NCBI GenBank assembly: GCA_017510785.1
Contig: JAFWMH010000081.1
Location: 1-36,716, forward strand
Direction: 5' to 3'
DNA length: 36,716 nucleotides
Source: Atopobiaceae bacterium
GTDB taxonomy: Bacteria > Actinomycetota > Coriobacteriia > Coriobacteriales > Atopobiaceae
Shown: positions 15,673 to 25,237 of the stretch, piece by piece
Numbering within the stretch: the first letter of the stretch is position 1
Layout: each line of letters opens with the position of its first letter
The notes under the pieces: generated by a model
Told to the model about the DNA's origin: nothing
What the model saw: only the letters and a program-made list of their open reading frames with translations
Database searches by the model: none
Made by a program: the position numbers and the translations under genes

Positions 15673-17775
15673 TCATGCATTCAGCGTGTTCGCCTCGCGC
15701 TTGCCAACCAGCAACGCCAGGCTGCGAGGCATCAGCTCAACCGTGCCAAAGTCCACCGCCTGCTCGCAACAGCTTTTCTCCGCCGTATACGCAACCTTGT
15801 GCCAGCGCATCCCGGCAGGGATTATCGGCAGCTCAAGACTGTGTTCCTCCCAATGGGTGTTAACGCCGCAGTATATAAAACAGTCCTCGGCAGCGCCGTG
15901 ATCGCGCTGCGTCTCTGCGTACATGAACCCAAACGTGTGGAACGGCACCGATTCGTCGAATTGCCACGCGTGCTCGCCGTGAAAGGAAAGCTCGGGATAC
16001 CCGCTGGAATTCATGCCCACAAAAAACTCCTTGCGGCGCAGCGCGGGATGATTCTTCCTAAACGCAATCAGCGTCTTGAAAAACTCAAACACGTCCCTGT
16101 GCTTGTCCAAATCGTTCCAATCGAGCCACGAAATGGGATTGTCTTGGCAGTAAGCATTGTTGTTGCCACCCTGAGAGTTGCAAAACTCGTCGCCCGAAAG
16201 AATCATGGGCACGCCGCGACTCAACAGCTGGAGCGCGGTTGCGTTCTTTATTTGCCGCAGACGAAGCGCGCGAACCTTTTCGTCGTCCGTGGGACCTTCC
16301 ACGCCACAATTCCAACTGTTATTATCGTTGGCACCGTCGCGGTTCTCCTCACCGTTAGCCTCGTTGTGCTTGTTGTTGTACGAAACAAGGTCGGCAAGCG
16401 TAAACCCATCGTGACACGTAATAAAGTTGATGCTCGCCTCCGCGCTTCTGTTCGCGTAGAGGTCCGGAGAACCCTGAATTCGCCACACCATTTCGGGACC
16501 ACACTCAGCGTCACCCTTCACAAAACGACGCAAACAATCGCGATACTTGCCGTTCCACTCGGCCCACCGACCCCACGCGGGGAAGCTCCCCACCTGATAC
16601 AATCCGCCAGCATCCCATGCCTCGGCGATGAGCTTCGTCTTACCCAAAATGGGGTCGTGCGCCAAAGCCTCCAAAAGCGGCGGACTCGACATAGGCACAC
16701 CCTGCTCGTCGCGCGAAAGAATGGAGGCGAGGTCGAAGCGGAAGCCGTCGATATGATACGTGCTCACCCAATAGCGCAAACAATCCAAAATGAAGTTCCT
16801 CACCACAGCGTTGTTGCAGTTCATGGTGTTGCCGCAGCCGCTATAGTTATAGTAGTAACCCTCGGGCGTGAGCAGATAATACGTCTTATTGTCGATGCCC
16901 CTGAAGGAGATGTAGGGACCACGCTCGTTACCCTCCGCCGTATGGTTGAACACCACATCGAGAATGACTTCAATACCGGCCTCGTGGAAACGTTTTATCA
17001 TATTTTTAAGCTCTTCGGCCACCAGGCCATGTGCGCTCGAAGCCGCATAGCCCATCTTGGGCGAGAAGAAGCCAACCGTGGAATAACCCCAGTAATTATA
17101 GAGTCGCCGCTCCCCCACCACGCGGCTGTTCTCGAACTCGTCGAATTCAAAAATCGGCAGCAGCTCCACGCAGTTTACGCCCAGCTCTTTAAGATAAGGA
17201 ATCTTCTTGCTGAGTCCCACATACGTTCCCCGGTACTTAACGTCGCTGCTTTCGTCCATCGTGAAGCCGCGCACGTGAGTCTCGTAAATCACCAAATCCT
17301 TGAGGGGTGTTTCCAAGGGCTTGTCGGCACCCCAGTCGTAGTCGTGAGGAATCACCGCGCCCCTGTGCTGGAACTGCCGCAAATGGTCGGGCTCGACTCC
17401 CCACGTTTCCCGCCCCGCAATCATTTTGGCGTAGGGATCGAGCAAAACCTTGTTTTTGTTGAACCATTGTCCGTGCTCGGGATCGAACGGACCATCCATA
17501 CGGTAGCCGTACTCCATCTCCTCGAAGTCAAAGTCGTACACGATCATCGCGAAAACATCGCCCGTCCTGAACTCGTCCAAAAAAGGAATCACCACGAACG
17601 GCTCTTCCTCGCCCTCGTGGTACAGGAGCAGCTCACACGACGTGGCGCGCTTCGAGAACACCGAGAAGTTCACCACACCATCCGAAATAAGCGTTGCTCC
17701 AAACGGCTCAAGGTAGCCACGGCGATACTTAACGCCGCCCAACTCATGCGTAGGATAGTCGTCCACCCACTTCAT
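15673..17775 (-). CDS. glgX: Glycogen debranching enzyme (GH13, isoamylase type)
   Basis: Hydrolyses alpha-1,6 branch linkages of glycogen limit dextrins in the cytoplasm. 700 residues, the usual GlgX/TreX length. An N-terminal CBM48-like domain (about 10-110, NFSVFSKRATSCELLLY) precedes the GH13 barrel with its four conserved regions: DVVFNHTAEGNE (about 270), DGFRFDLASIL with nucleophile Asp (about 347), IAEAWDAGG with acid/base Glu (about 384), and FITCHDGF (about 453). SQGGNNNAYCQDN is typical of GlgX. The ATG at 17775 follows GAAGAGGGTGATGGT; the open frame extends 56 codons upstream without homology. The gene is isolated, with no other glycogen genes in the window. The 181-bp gap before 15673 shows nothing recognisable. 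Confidence 0.95.
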   Translation of the reverse strand: MKWVDDYPTHELGGVKYRRGYLEPFGATLISDGVVNFSVFSKRATSCELLLYHEGEEEPFVVIPFLDEFRTGDVFAMIVYDFDFEEMEYGYRMDGPFDPEHGQWFNKNKVLLDPYAKMIAGRETWGVEPDHLRQFQHRGAVIPHDYDWGADKPLETPLKDLVIYETHVRGFTMDESSDVKYRGTYVGLSKKIPYLKELGVNCVELLPIFEFDEFENSRVVGERRLYNYWGYSTVGFFSPKMGYAASSAHGLVAEELKNMIKRFHEAGIEVILDVVFNHTAEGNERGPYISFRGIDNKTYYLLTPEGYYYNYSGCGNTMNCNNAVVRNFILDCLRYWVSTYHIDGFRFDLASILSRDEQGVPMSSPPLLEALAHDPILGKTKLIAEAWDAGGLYQVGSFPAWGRWAEWNGKYRDCLRRFVKGDAECGPEMVWRIQGSPDLYANRSAEASINFITCHDGFTLADLVSYNNKHNEANGEENRDGANDNNSWNCGVEGPTDDEKVRALRLRQIKNATALQLLSRGVPMILSGDEFCNSQGGNNNAYCQDNPISWLDWNDLDKHRDVFEFFKTLIAFRKNHPALRRKEFFVGMNSSGYPELSFHGEHAWQFDESVPFHTFGFMYAETQRDHGAAEDCFIYCGVNTHWEEHSLELPIIPAGMRWHKVAYTAEKSCCEQAVDFGTVELMPRSLALLVGKREANTLNA

Positions 17776-18015
17776 ACCATCACCCTCTTCTTTACAAGCA
17801 GTCTCCCCAGTTAGATCGCTTCGATTATGCCGCATGCTCCCAAGCGATAATTGCGTCGCTTGGCCCTTCGCAACGCGCCGTGTCTTGCACAAAGATAATA
17901 GCCGAACTATGGGACACAAAAAACCGTTCTTCCGGATTCCCAACGACCTGCCGCGCGAACGCCCAGCCTCCTGCCGCCCAGCTGCCCGAACGACCTGCCA
18001 CCGCGCTTTTGTCTA

Positions 18016-18041
18016 CAAAAAAGCCCGACACGTGGCCGGGC
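18016..18041 (-). terminator. Rho-independent terminator after the DUF5684 gene
   Basis: On the minus strand GCCCGGCCACGTGTCGGGC is followed directly by TTTTTTG. It sits 27 bp past the stop of the leftward membrane-protein gene and would shield glgX from read-through. Upstream, 17776-18015 holds an AT-rich patch (TATTAT on the minus strand at about 17900) that could be the glgX promoter. Confidence 0.9.
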
Positions 18042-18068
18042 TCTAGTGCATATGTTGCTCGTGTGACG

Positions 18069-18575
18069 CTAGTCCTGTGCCCCAAGATACTGCGCGGAAC
18101 CAAAGCCCAGAATGAGCATCATGATGTTGGGAACGAACAGGTAGCCGATGAAGAAGCCAACGCCCTTGCCGAAGCTCTGGAACAGCTTGTAGTCGCCAAT
18201 TAAGGCAATTACGCCGCCCGCACACATCAAAAGCGTGCATATAATTCCAAAGAATCCGGCTCCGGAGCTAGCGACAACCTCCCCGCTCGGAGTGGTCGTA
18301 AACTGTCCAGTCAATCCACCCAAAAACGCGCCGGCAACAACCAAGCCCAGCGCAACCCAGAACATGGTGACGTTTTTCCAACCAATCGTCCACTCCACGT
18401 AGTCCGAGTAGATGGGAATGATGGACTTCCAACCCTCAACGCCCGCCTTCTCGAAGAGCTTCCAGCGCGCAATAATAAGCAAAATGTAATACCCAAGCAC
18501 AATGAGCATAAGCATCAGAATGCTCGCACCAAAAACACCCACTGCCACCGCAGTCTCTGTAGTTGTACTATCCAT
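18069..18575 (-). CDS. Small four-helix membrane protein, DUF5684-like
   Basis: 168 residues with four hydrophobic segments (about 12-35, 70-95, 105-128 and 138-160). The conserved cytoplasmic loop after helix 1, ARWKLFEKAGVEGWKSIIPI, is the hallmark of DUF5684, a family often near signal peptidases and of unknown role. The ATG at 18575 is preceded by GAAGGAGTGGTT; a GTG two codons earlier is possible but would overlap the ribosome site. It has its own terminator and no operon partner, so context gives no function. Confidence 0.85.
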   Translation of the reverse strand: MDSTTTETAVAVGVFGASILMLMLIVLGYYILLIIARWKLFEKAGVEGWKSIIPIYSDYVEWTIGWKNVTMFWVALGLVVAGAFLGGLTGQFTTTPSGEVVASSGAGFFGIICTLLMCAGGVIALIGDYKLFQSFGKGVGFFIGYLFVPNIMMLILGFGSAQYLGAQD

Positions 18576-18633
18576 AACCACTCCTTCTTCTCTCTGGCAT
18601 TAAAACGAAATCTTATAGTAGCACACTTAGCAA

Positions 18634-18675
18634 CGTGCCGCGAGGCAAACTCCCCCGAGTTCGTCTCGCGGCACG
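18634..18675. terminator. Stem-loop after the GH1 gene
   Basis: CGTGCCGCGAG (18634-18644) pairs perfectly with 18665-18675, with an inner AACTC/GAGTT helix. It lies 30 bp past the stop of the leftward GH1 gene. There is no clear U tract, so termination may be Rho-assisted. Confidence 0.55.
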
Positions 18676-18704
18676 CGTCACCGCATGATAGCAATCACTC
18701 GATG

Positions 18705-20204
18705 TTAGTCGAGGTCCTCGCCGTTCGACTCGATGACCTTCTTAAACCAGTGGTACGAATCCTTGAGGTAGCGCTTCATCGTGCCCTGGCCGTAGTTGTC
18801 GGCGTCAACGTAAATCTGGCCGTAGCGCTTGGCCATCTCGCCCTCGCCGTTGGAAACCATGTCCACGCAGCCCCAGTACAGGTAGCCCATTAAAGGAATG
18901 CCGTCGAGCTCCACGGCGTCCTTCATGCTGGCGATGTTGGCGCGCATGTAGGCGATGCGATAGTCGTCGTGCACGGTGTCGTCAACGAACTCGTCGTTCC
19001 AACCAATGCCGCTCTCCACGCACCACAGGTCGCAGTGATAGCGGTTGTACAGCATGTTGAGCGTGATGCGCTGCGTTTGCGGGTCGGTAGCCCAGCCCCA
19101 CGCGTTCGTTTCGAGATACGGATTGGCAACCATGCCGGCCGCTCCACCGTTGCCCTCGCCGGCCTCAAGGTCGTCGTCCGTGTGCGTGGTAATAACGCTG
19201 GAGCCATAGAGCGAGAAGCTCAGGTAGTCGCAGGTGCCCTCTTTCAGAATCTCGAGGTCGCCCGGCAAAATGGGCAGCTTAACGCCCTCGCGATCGTACT
19301 CGGCGAGCTTGTATTGCGGATAAAAGCCCAGCATTTGCACGTCGGAGTAGAAGAGCTTCACGTCGTTGGCCTTCATCGCAGCGACCTGGTCGTCGGGATC
19401 GCAGGTGTAGGCGTACACGGGGCCAGCTGCGAGCATCATGCCGATGCGCAGGTTGGGCCAATACTTGTGCGCGGCAATAACCGTCTTCGCCGACGCGAGG
19501 AACTGGTGATACGTCGCGCTCGCAACCTGCTGCGGCGTGTCGCCGTGGATGAGGCCGGCCGTCACGAACGGAGCCTCCTCGATGCAGTTAATCTCGTTGA
19601 ACGTAAGATAATACGTCACGAGGCCATCGAACGCTTCGAAGCACGTGGTGGCATACTTCACGAAGCAGTCCACAAGGTAGCGGCTCTCGAAGCCATTGAA
19701 GCGATTCGCAAGGCTCAGCGGATTCTCGTAGTGATCGAGCGTCACGAGCGGCTCGATGTTGTACTTGCGGCACTCCTCGAACACGCTGCGATAGAAGTCG
19801 ATGCCCTCTTGGTTGGGCTCGGGATCGTCTCCGTTCGGGAAGATGCGGCTCCACTTGAGCGAGAAGCGCAGGCAGTTAAAGCCCTCCTCGGCACACAGGC
19901 GGATGTCCTCCTTGTAATGATGATAAAAATCAGAAGCGATGTGGCTGGGATAGTAGATGTCCGAATCCTCCACGAGGCACACCTGCGCGCCCTCGGGCAG
20001 CGTGCGCACGGGGCTGTGGAAGCACAGCGGGAGCTTGTCGATGGTGCCGTCCGGCATGCGGAAAGTAACCTGACGCGGCACCTTGTGCGCACCGTTCGTC
20101 ATGCAGTCGGCCGTGGAGAGTCCGGCTCCACCCTCGAAGACGCCGCCCTCATATTGGTTGGACGCAGTCGCTCCGCCCCAGAAGAAGTCCTTGCTAAATG
20201 GCAT
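18705..20204 (-). CDS. Glycoside hydrolase family 1, probable 6-phospho-beta-glucosidase
   Basis: Cytoplasmic hydrolysis of (phospho-)beta-glucosides such as cellobiose-6-P or arbutin-6-P. 499 residues. FFWGGATASNQYEGG starts the family, acid/base E204 is in YLTFNEIN, and nucleophile E397 in LWCVESGIGWNDE (Ser replacing the usual Asn after Glu, as in several phospho-glucosidases). The tail YGQIYVDADNYGQGT-x-KRYLKDSYHWFKKVI is characteristic of the 6-phospho group. ATG 20204 is taken because AAAGGGG lies six bases upstream; ATG 20210 is too close to it. No PTS genes are adjacent, so the phosphorylated substrate is inferred from family resemblance. A TATACT box and a duplicated CAAGTAT (20231-20250) lie just upstream. 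Confidence 0.92.
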   Translation of the reverse strand: MPFSKDFFWGGATASNQYEGGVFEGGAGLSTADCMTNGAHKVPRQVTFRMPDGTIDKLPLCFHSPVRTLPEGAQVCLVEDSDIYYPSHIASDFYHHYKEDIRLCAEEGFNCLRFSLKWSRIFPNGDDPEPNQEGIDFYRSVFEECRKYNIEPLVTLDHYENPLSLANRFNGFESRYLVDCFVKYATTCFEAFDGLVTYYLTFNEINCIEEAPFVTAGLIHGDTPQQVASATYHQFLASAKTVIAAHKYWPNLRIGMMLAAGPVYAYTCDPDDQVAAMKANDVKLFYSDVQMLGFYPQYKLAEYDREGVKLPILPGDLEILKEGTCDYLSFSLYGSSVITTHTDDDLEAGEGNGGAAGMVANPYLETNAWGWATDPQTQRITLNMLYNRYHCDLWCVESGIGWNDEFVDDTVHDDYRIAYMRANIASMKDAVELDGIPLMGYLYWGCVDMVSNGEGEMAKRYGQIYVDADNYGQGTMKRYLKDSYHWFKKVIESNGEDLD

Positions 20205-20267
20205 GCGCATCCCCTTTCGGTTTGAATGTTTCAAGTATGTCTCAAGTATAGAGAACCGCATAACGAA

Positions 20268-20297
20268 TTGCGCCCACTCTCAAGCGAGCGGGCGCAA
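20268..20297. terminator. Stem-loop after the nucleoside ABC operon
   Basis: TTGCGCCC (20268-20275) pairs with GGGCGCAA (20290-20297), 55 bp beyond the stop of the last permease. On the minus strand it is followed by TTCGTTATG, a weak U-rich tail. Confidence 0.5.
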
Positions 20298-20351
20298 ACC
20301 TCCCACGATAGGTTTTTGTCTCCTAATACTAAGCAGACAAAAGCGAAAAAA

Positions 20352-21242
20352 CTAGCGGCTGCCCTTAACGTACGGGACGCCGTCGGCCTTGGGGGCGACG
20401 GAGCGACCAACGAAGAGAATGAGCACCACGATGGTCATGACGTACGGCAGCATCGAGAGGATTTGGCTGGGGACGATGAAGTTGCCACCGCCAAGCACGA
20501 CCACGAGCGCCTGCGTAAAGCCAAAGAGCAGGCACGCGCCGTACGCGCCAAACGGGTGCCACTTGCCGAAGATGACGGCGGCCATCGCGATGAAGCCATG
20601 GCCCGAAATGGCCGTTTGCGTAAACTGGCTAATGATGGCGATGGTCATCGACGCGCCGCCGAAGCCCGCGAGCATGCCCGAAACAAGCACGCACGCATAG
20701 CGCACGCGATACACGTTGATGCCAAGCGTATCGGCTGCGGCGGGATGCTCGCCCACGGCGCGAATACGCAAGCCCCACTTCGTCTTGTACAGCACGAACC
20801 ACATGATGACCGCGAACAGAAGCGCGATGATGGTAGTAATGTTGATGCTCATGTTGCCGAACACGGCGCCGGGCAGCTTGGTCGCAATGGGGCTCATGGC
20901 AGCGCCATCGAAGAAGAAGCGGCACGCGAAAAGCGCAATGCCCGGCGCGAGCATGTTGATGGCCACGCCACTAATGGTTTGGTCGGCCGCGAAGCTCACC
21001 GACGCAACCGCATGCAGCAACGCCACCAGTGCTCCGGCCGCGCCCGCGGCCAAAAAGCCAATCCACGGGTTGCCCGTAAAGTAGCTTGCCGTTGCCGCCG
21101 CCACCGCGCCAATAACCATCATGCCCTCGATGCCGATGTTGGTGACGCCCGAGCGCTCCGAAATAACACCGCCAAGCGCGCCAAATACGAGCGGCGTCGA
21201 GTACATAAGCGTAATGCTCAAAAGCAGAATGATGCTTTCCAT
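20352..21242 (-). CDS. Nucleoside ABC transporter permease (NupQ/YufQ-like)
   Basis: 296 residues, about eight to nine hydrophobic segments, BPD_transp_2 family. Family marks are RSGVTNIGIEGMMVIGA near the N-terminus and WGLRIRAVGEHPAAADTLGI, the EAA-like cytoplasmic loop that contacts the ATPase. GAAGGAGG precedes the ATG at 21242, which is separated from the stop of the previous permease by one base, so the two are translationally linked. With the ATPase and BMP lipoprotein it forms a purine nucleoside importer in the cytoplasmic membrane. Last gene of the leftward operon. Confidence 0.93.
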   Translation of the reverse strand: MESIILLLSITLMYSTPLVFGALGGVISERSGVTNIGIEGMMVIGAVAAATASYFTGNPWIGFLAAGAAGALVALLHAVASVSFAADQTISGVAINMLAPGIALFACRFFFDGAAMSPIATKLPGAVFGNMSINITTIIALLFAVIMWFVLYKTKWGLRIRAVGEHPAAADTLGINVYRVRYACVLVSGMLAGFGGASMTIAIISQFTQTAISGHGFIAMAAVIFGKWHPFGAYGACLLFGFTQALVVVLGGGNFIVPSQILSMLPYVMTIVVLILFVGRSVAPKADGVPYVKGSR

Positions 21243-21243
21243 G

Positions 21244-22416
21244 CTACGCCTCCTTCTCCGGCAACGGCGTGCCATCCTTGGAAACCCTGACGTTCTCCTC
21301 TGCCCTGCGCTTCTTGGCGACCATGTCGGCAAGCAGCGGAGCGATGCCCGGTAGTGCCGTAACGAAGACGATGGTGCCTATCATAATATTAATGATGTCG
21401 GAGGGAGCGCCCATCACCTGCTGCACCGACATACCTCCATAGATGAGCGCAGAGAACAGGATGGACGAGGGAATGCAGCCAAGAGGTGAGCAGGCCGCGA
21501 TGAAGGCAACCGACATGCCGTTGAAGCCATAACTCTCCATGGCCGCAAGCAGCGTAATGGTGTGCGGCGACGTGCCCGTAATGCTCAGCGCGCCGGCCAA
21601 GCCGCAAATGCCGCCCGAAATGAGCATCGAGAGCACAATGTTGCGCTCCACCGAAATGCCGCTGAAGCGTGCCGCATCTCGGTTGAAGCCCACCGCGCGC
21701 AGCTCGTAGCCAAGTTTGGTGCGCGTGAGCACGATGCTCGCGAGTATGGCCACTATAATGGCAATGATAAACCCCGCATTGAGGTCCGTCTTGAGCAAAA
21801 CCTCGCGCAGCCACGGTACCCCCGCGAGGAACTCCTTGCCCGCTGCCGACTTCTTCCACGTTCCCAAAATCATGGTGTAGCTCGAGGGATTCACGGCAAG
21901 CGCGCTCGACGAGTTCGGCTTGTGGAACGTGTCGCTCATCACCACATAATTGCATAGATAAAAGGCAATCCAGTTGCACATAATGGAGGTAATTACCTCG
22001 TGGATGCCAAACTTCGCCTTGAGCCACCCCACGAACGAGCCGAGTGCCGCGCCGCCCACGATGCCCGAAAGCAGTACGACGGGGATTTGCACCGGCATGG
22101 GCAGGTTGAGCTTCACACCCACGATGGTTGCGAGCACCGTACCCACGATGTATTGTCCCTCGGCTCCAATATTGAAGAGGCCCGTCTTGAAGGCAAACGC
22201 CACCGAAACGCCCGTCAGCAGGATGGGCGTCGCCTTAATGATGGTGTTGGCCACATACTTTGGCCTACCAAACGCACCTTTAAAAAGCGCGGCAAACGCC
22301 TGAATCGGGTTGTAGCCGGCAATCGCGAGCACGATGGCCGAAACGATGAAGCCCACCAAGACGGCCAGCAGTGCGGCCGCGAAGCGACTACGCAGGAACT
22401 TCTCAAATTGTTTCAC
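21244..22416 (-). CDS. Nucleoside ABC transporter permease (NupP/YufP-like)
   Basis: 390 residues, nine to ten hydrophobic segments. The family pattern KTGLFNIGAEGQYIVG and the coupling loop LGYELRAVGFNRDAARFSGI match the larger permease of BMP-type systems. It begins with GTG at 22416-22414, overlapping the TGA of the ATPase gene by four bases (GTGA), with GGAGGTGAGG just upstream. A cytosolic tail rich in Lys/Arg/Glu ends the protein. It pairs with the shorter permease to make the channel. Confidence 0.93.
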   Translation of the reverse strand: MKQFEKFLRSRFAAALLAVLVGFIVSAIVLAIAGYNPIQAFAALFKGAFGRPKYVANTIIKATPILLTGVSVAFAFKTGLFNIGAEGQYIVGTVLATIVGVKLNLPMPVQIPVVLLSGIVGGAALGSFVGWLKAKFGIHEVITSIMCNWIAFYLCNYVVMSDTFHKPNSSSALAVNPSSYTMILGTWKKSAAGKEFLAGVPWLREVLLKTDLNAGFIIAIIVAILASIVLTRTKLGYELRAVGFNRDAARFSGISVERNIVLSMLISGGICGLAGALSITGTSPHTITLLAAMESYGFNGMSVAFIAACSPLGCIPSSILFSALIYGGMSVQQVMGAPSDIINIMIGTIVFVTALPGIAPLLADMVAKKRRAEENVRVSKDGTPLPEKEA

Positions 22417-23942
22417 TGTGCCTCACCTCCCGCCATGAGCAGGCCAAGCTGGTTTTCGTCCACCGTGCCTTGGGCGAAGGTGCCCACGATTTGCCCGTGG
22501 TAAATGACGGCGATCGTATCCGAAACGTCCATGACTTCGTCGAGCTCGAACGAGATGAGCAGGATTGCCGCGCCACGGTCGCGCTCGCCGATGAGCGTTT
22601 TGTGCACCGCCTCAATCGCGCCCACGTCCAGGCCGCGGGTTGGTTGGAACGCAATCAGCAGGTCGGGCACGTACGAAACCTGACGTGCGATAATGGCCTT
22701 TTGCTGGTTGCCGCCCGAAAGGCCACTCATGCGCTCTTCCTCGCAACCGGCCGGTCGAATGTCGTAGCGCTCGATGAGCTTGCTGGTAAAGTCGTGCAGC
22801 TTGTCGTAGTCCAGCATGATGCCCTTGCCGAACAAATCCTCCCCGTGCCGCTCGAGCACAGTGTTCTCCTCCACCATCATGGGCAGCACCAAACCCCAAC
22901 GATGTCGGTCGGAGGGAATGACGGCAACGGAATGGTTAAGCACGTTTCTGGGATTCGTGTTTTGGATTTCTTGTCCGGCGATGCAGATGGTTCCCGACGT
23001 CGCCTTCACCAAGCTGCAGATGGCATCCACCAGCTCCTGCTGGCCGTTTCCGTCGATGCCCGCTATGCCTACGATCTCGCCCGCGTGCACGTCGAGGTCG
23101 AGGTTGCGCACCTGCTCGATGCCACGCTCGTCCTTAACCGTAAGCCCCCGAATGGAAAGCATCACGTCCTCGGGGTGGGCAGGGGTTTTCTCGACGGTGA
23201 GGTTCACGTTGCGGCCCACCATCTTGGAGGCCAGCTCCGTCTCGCTGGACTGCTTCACGTCAACCGTGCCCATATACACGCCGCGACGAATGATGGAGCA
23301 CTCGTCGGCGGACTGCATAATCTCGCGAAGCTTGTGGGTAATAATGATGATGGTTTTTCCCTTGGAGATAAGATCGTGCATGATCTCGATGAGCTTGTCG
23401 ATTTCTTGCGGGGTGAGGACCGCCGTCGGCTCGTCGAGGATGAGGACCTCCGCACCTCGGTAGAGCGCCTTGAGGATTTCCACGCGCTGCTGCATGCCCA
23501 CGGTGATGTCTTCGATGCGGGCATCGGGATCCACGTCGAACCCGTACTCGTTAACGAGCGCCATAACCTCCTCGCGGGCCTTGCGCATGTCGAGTACTCC
23601 CGCAGCTCCGCACACCTCGTCACCCAAAATGATGTTCTCGGTTACGGTGAAATTCTCTATTAGCATGAAGTGCTGATGCACCATGCCAATGCCCAGCTGG
23701 ATGGCATCGTTCGGGTTCGCGATGTTCACCTGCTGTCCGTTCATAAAAATGCCACCCTCGTCGGCCTGATACAGACCGTAGAGGATGTTCATGAGTGTGG
23801 TTTTTCCTGCGCCGTTCTCGCCAAGGATGGCATGGACCGTTTGCTTGCGCACGTCCAAGTCAACCTCATCCAAGGCAGTGAAGGCGCCAAACCGCTTTGT
23901 GATACCATGCATCTGCACGGCATATTGAGGACTTACCTCCAT
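22413..23942 (-). CDS. Nucleoside ABC transporter ATP-binding protein, double domain (NupO/YufO-like)
   Basis: 509 residues with two nucleotide-binding domains. The first is complete: Walker A GENGAGKTT (about 42-50), Q-loop HQHFML, a signature in the form VGMQQRVEI, and Walker B LILDEPTA. The second has the degenerate Walker A GIDGNGQQE and signature LSGGNQQKA, the normal asymmetry for RbsA/NupO-type sugar and nucleoside importers. The start ATG at 23942 follows GGGAAGGTG. It lies 74 bp after the BMP lipoprotein gene, across a strong stem-loop, and overlaps the next permease by four bases. Confidence 0.95.
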   Translation of the reverse strand: MEVSPQYAVQMHGITKRFGAFTALDEVDLDVRKQTVHAILGENGAGKTTLMNILYGLYQADEGGIFMNGQQVNIANPNDAIQLGIGMVHQHFMLIENFTVTENIILGDEVCGAAGVLDMRKAREEVMALVNEYGFDVDPDARIEDITVGMQQRVEILKALYRGAEVLILDEPTAVLTPQEIDKLIEIMHDLISKGKTIIIITHKLREIMQSADECSIIRRGVYMGTVDVKQSSETELASKMVGRNVNLTVEKTPAHPEDVMLSIRGLTVKDERGIEQVRNLDLDVHAGEIVGIAGIDGNGQQELVDAICSLVKATSGTICIAGQEIQNTNPRNVLNHSVAVIPSDRHRWGLVLPMMVEENTVLERHGEDLFGKGIMLDYDKLHDFTSKLIERYDIRPAGCEEERMSGLSGGNQQKAIIARQVSYVPDLLIAFQPTRGLDVGAIEAVHKTLIGERDRGAAILLISFELDEVMDVSDTIAVIYHGQIVGTFAQGTVDENQLGLLMAGGEAQ

Positions 23943-23971
23943 TAGTCACCTTCCCTTTCACCACACATCAA

Positions 23972-24010
23972 GCATGCGGGCCACCGGAATTGCCCCGGTG
24001 GCCCGCATGC
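23972..24010 (-). promoter_or_regulatory. Intercistronic stem-loop between the binding protein and ATPase genes
   Basis: GCATGCGGGCCACCGG (23972-23987) pairs perfectly with 23995-24010 (16 bp, loop AATTGCC). It starts six bases past the lipoprotein stop. There is no U tract, so partial termination or 3'-end protection of the lipoprotein mRNA is more likely than full stop; this would raise binding protein over membrane parts, as is usual in importers. Confidence 0.75.
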
Positions 24011-24016
24011 TAAAGC

Positions 24017-25102
24017 TTACAGCGATTTGATGTACTCTTCGAGATCTGCCTTGGTGGCAGGAACGACGATATCGCCAGACTTGATGTCGTCGAAGAGCGC
24101 GAGCGCCTCCTGGTACACGTCGTCAGGCAACTTGTCGTGCGTCTCGGCAAGGCCCACCGCGTCCTCGGCCGCGCCGAGCGTCATGTTTTGTCCGCCCGTC
24201 ATGGAACCGTCGATGAGGCCCTTGCTCACCGTGATGACGGCGTTATCGACGCGCTTGAGCGCGGAGGTGATGATGGTGTCGTAGTCGGGGAACAGCGCCG
24301 CTTGGTCCTGATCCACGCCGATGCTGTACACCTTGGCGTCGTTGCAGGCCTCGAGCATGCCCACGCCCGCACCGCCGGCAGCGTGGAACATAACGTCGCA
24401 GCCGTCTTTTATCATCTTTTGTGCAATGGACTTGCCCTTGGCAGCGTCGGTGAACGACTCGGCGTACTGGCCCTGGTAGGTAACGGACTTGCCCTTCTTC
24501 TTGTTCGCGTACTCGACGCCGGCATAGTAGCCGTTCTCGAATGCCTGAATGGTTTCGGACTCCATACCGCCGATGAAGCCAACCTTGCCCTTTTCGCTCA
24601 TGCACGCCGCGATGTAGCCCACAACGAAGGAGGGCTCCTCCGACTTAAACCCAACGCCGGTAAGGTTTTCGGCATCGTTCTCGTTGGTGCCCTCGATGGA
24701 GGCAAATTGCACGTCGGGGTTTTGATCGGCCACGGTGTTAATGGCCTCGCTCATGGCGAATCCGATGCCCCACACGAGGGTGCACTCGTCGTCAACAGCC
24801 TTGTCGAGATTGGTCATGTAGTCGGAGTCCTGCTTCGACTCGAGATAGCTAACTTCCCAGCCTTCGTCTTCTTGAAGCTTTTGGAGGCCAGCCCATGCGA
24901 GCTGATTGAAGGACTGGTCGTTAACACCACCGGTATCGGTAATCATTTCGATCTTGACGCTTTCGCCGGCCGCGGCCGCGGCCCCAGCCGATGCGGCATC
25001 GGAGCTACCCTCGGAGGAGCCACCGCCACACGCGGCGAGCGAGAGGGCGCTCACACCCATCATGCCCAACAGAGAACGACGCGTAATTGAACCCATAGCC
25101 AT
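24017..25102 (-). CDS. BMP family nucleoside-binding lipoprotein
   Basis: 361 residues. Export signal SITRRSLLGMMGVSALSLAAC has the RR of a possible Tat lipoprotein and lipobox L-A-A-C. A Gly/Ser/Ala linker leads into the BMP/PnrA fold: DTGGVNDQSFNQLAW (ligand-binding Asp and Asn), GIGFAMSEA, GFIGGMESE, HAAGGAGVG and GVDQDQA. Captures purine nucleosides outside the membrane and hands them to the permeases. The ATG at 25102 has AAGGAGAGTGGT upstream; the longer frame from a GTG five codons earlier would bury the ribosome site. Preceded by deoD on the same strand (135-bp gap), which supports the nucleoside role. Confidence 0.95.
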   Translation of the reverse strand: MAMGSITRRSLLGMMGVSALSLAACGGGSSEGSSDAASAGAAAAAGESVKIEMITDTGGVNDQSFNQLAWAGLQKLQEDEGWEVSYLESKQDSDYMTNLDKAVDDECTLVWGIGFAMSEAINTVADQNPDVQFASIEGTNENDAENLTGVGFKSEEPSFVVGYIAACMSEKGKVGFIGGMESETIQAFENGYYAGVEYANKKKGKSVTYQGQYAESFTDAAKGKSIAQKMIKDGCDVMFHAAGGAGVGMLEACNDAKVYSIGVDQDQAALFPDYDTIITSALKRVDNAVITVSKGLIDGSMTGGQNMTLGAAEDAVGLAETHDKLPDDVYQEALALFDDIKSGDIVVPATKADLEEYIKSL

Positions 25103-25153
25103 ACCACTCTCCTTCACTTTTCAACCCGCACCTCGTGCGCGGTATCTACACTA

Positions 25154-25159
25154 AATATA
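25154..25159 (-). promoter_or_regulatory. Candidate -10 box (TATATT) for the nucleoside ABC operon
   Basis: Minus-strand GCGCTATATTTAGTG, about 55 bp before the lipoprotein ATG and in the gap after deoD. No convincing -35 is seen, so read-through from deoD may also contribute. Confidence 0.35.
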
Positions 25160-25237
25160 GCGCAGTTTTGTGATGGATTGCGGCGAAACGTCGCTTTTGC
25201 CCGCGAGCGAAACAATTCATTCTCCTGCGGCGTTTTC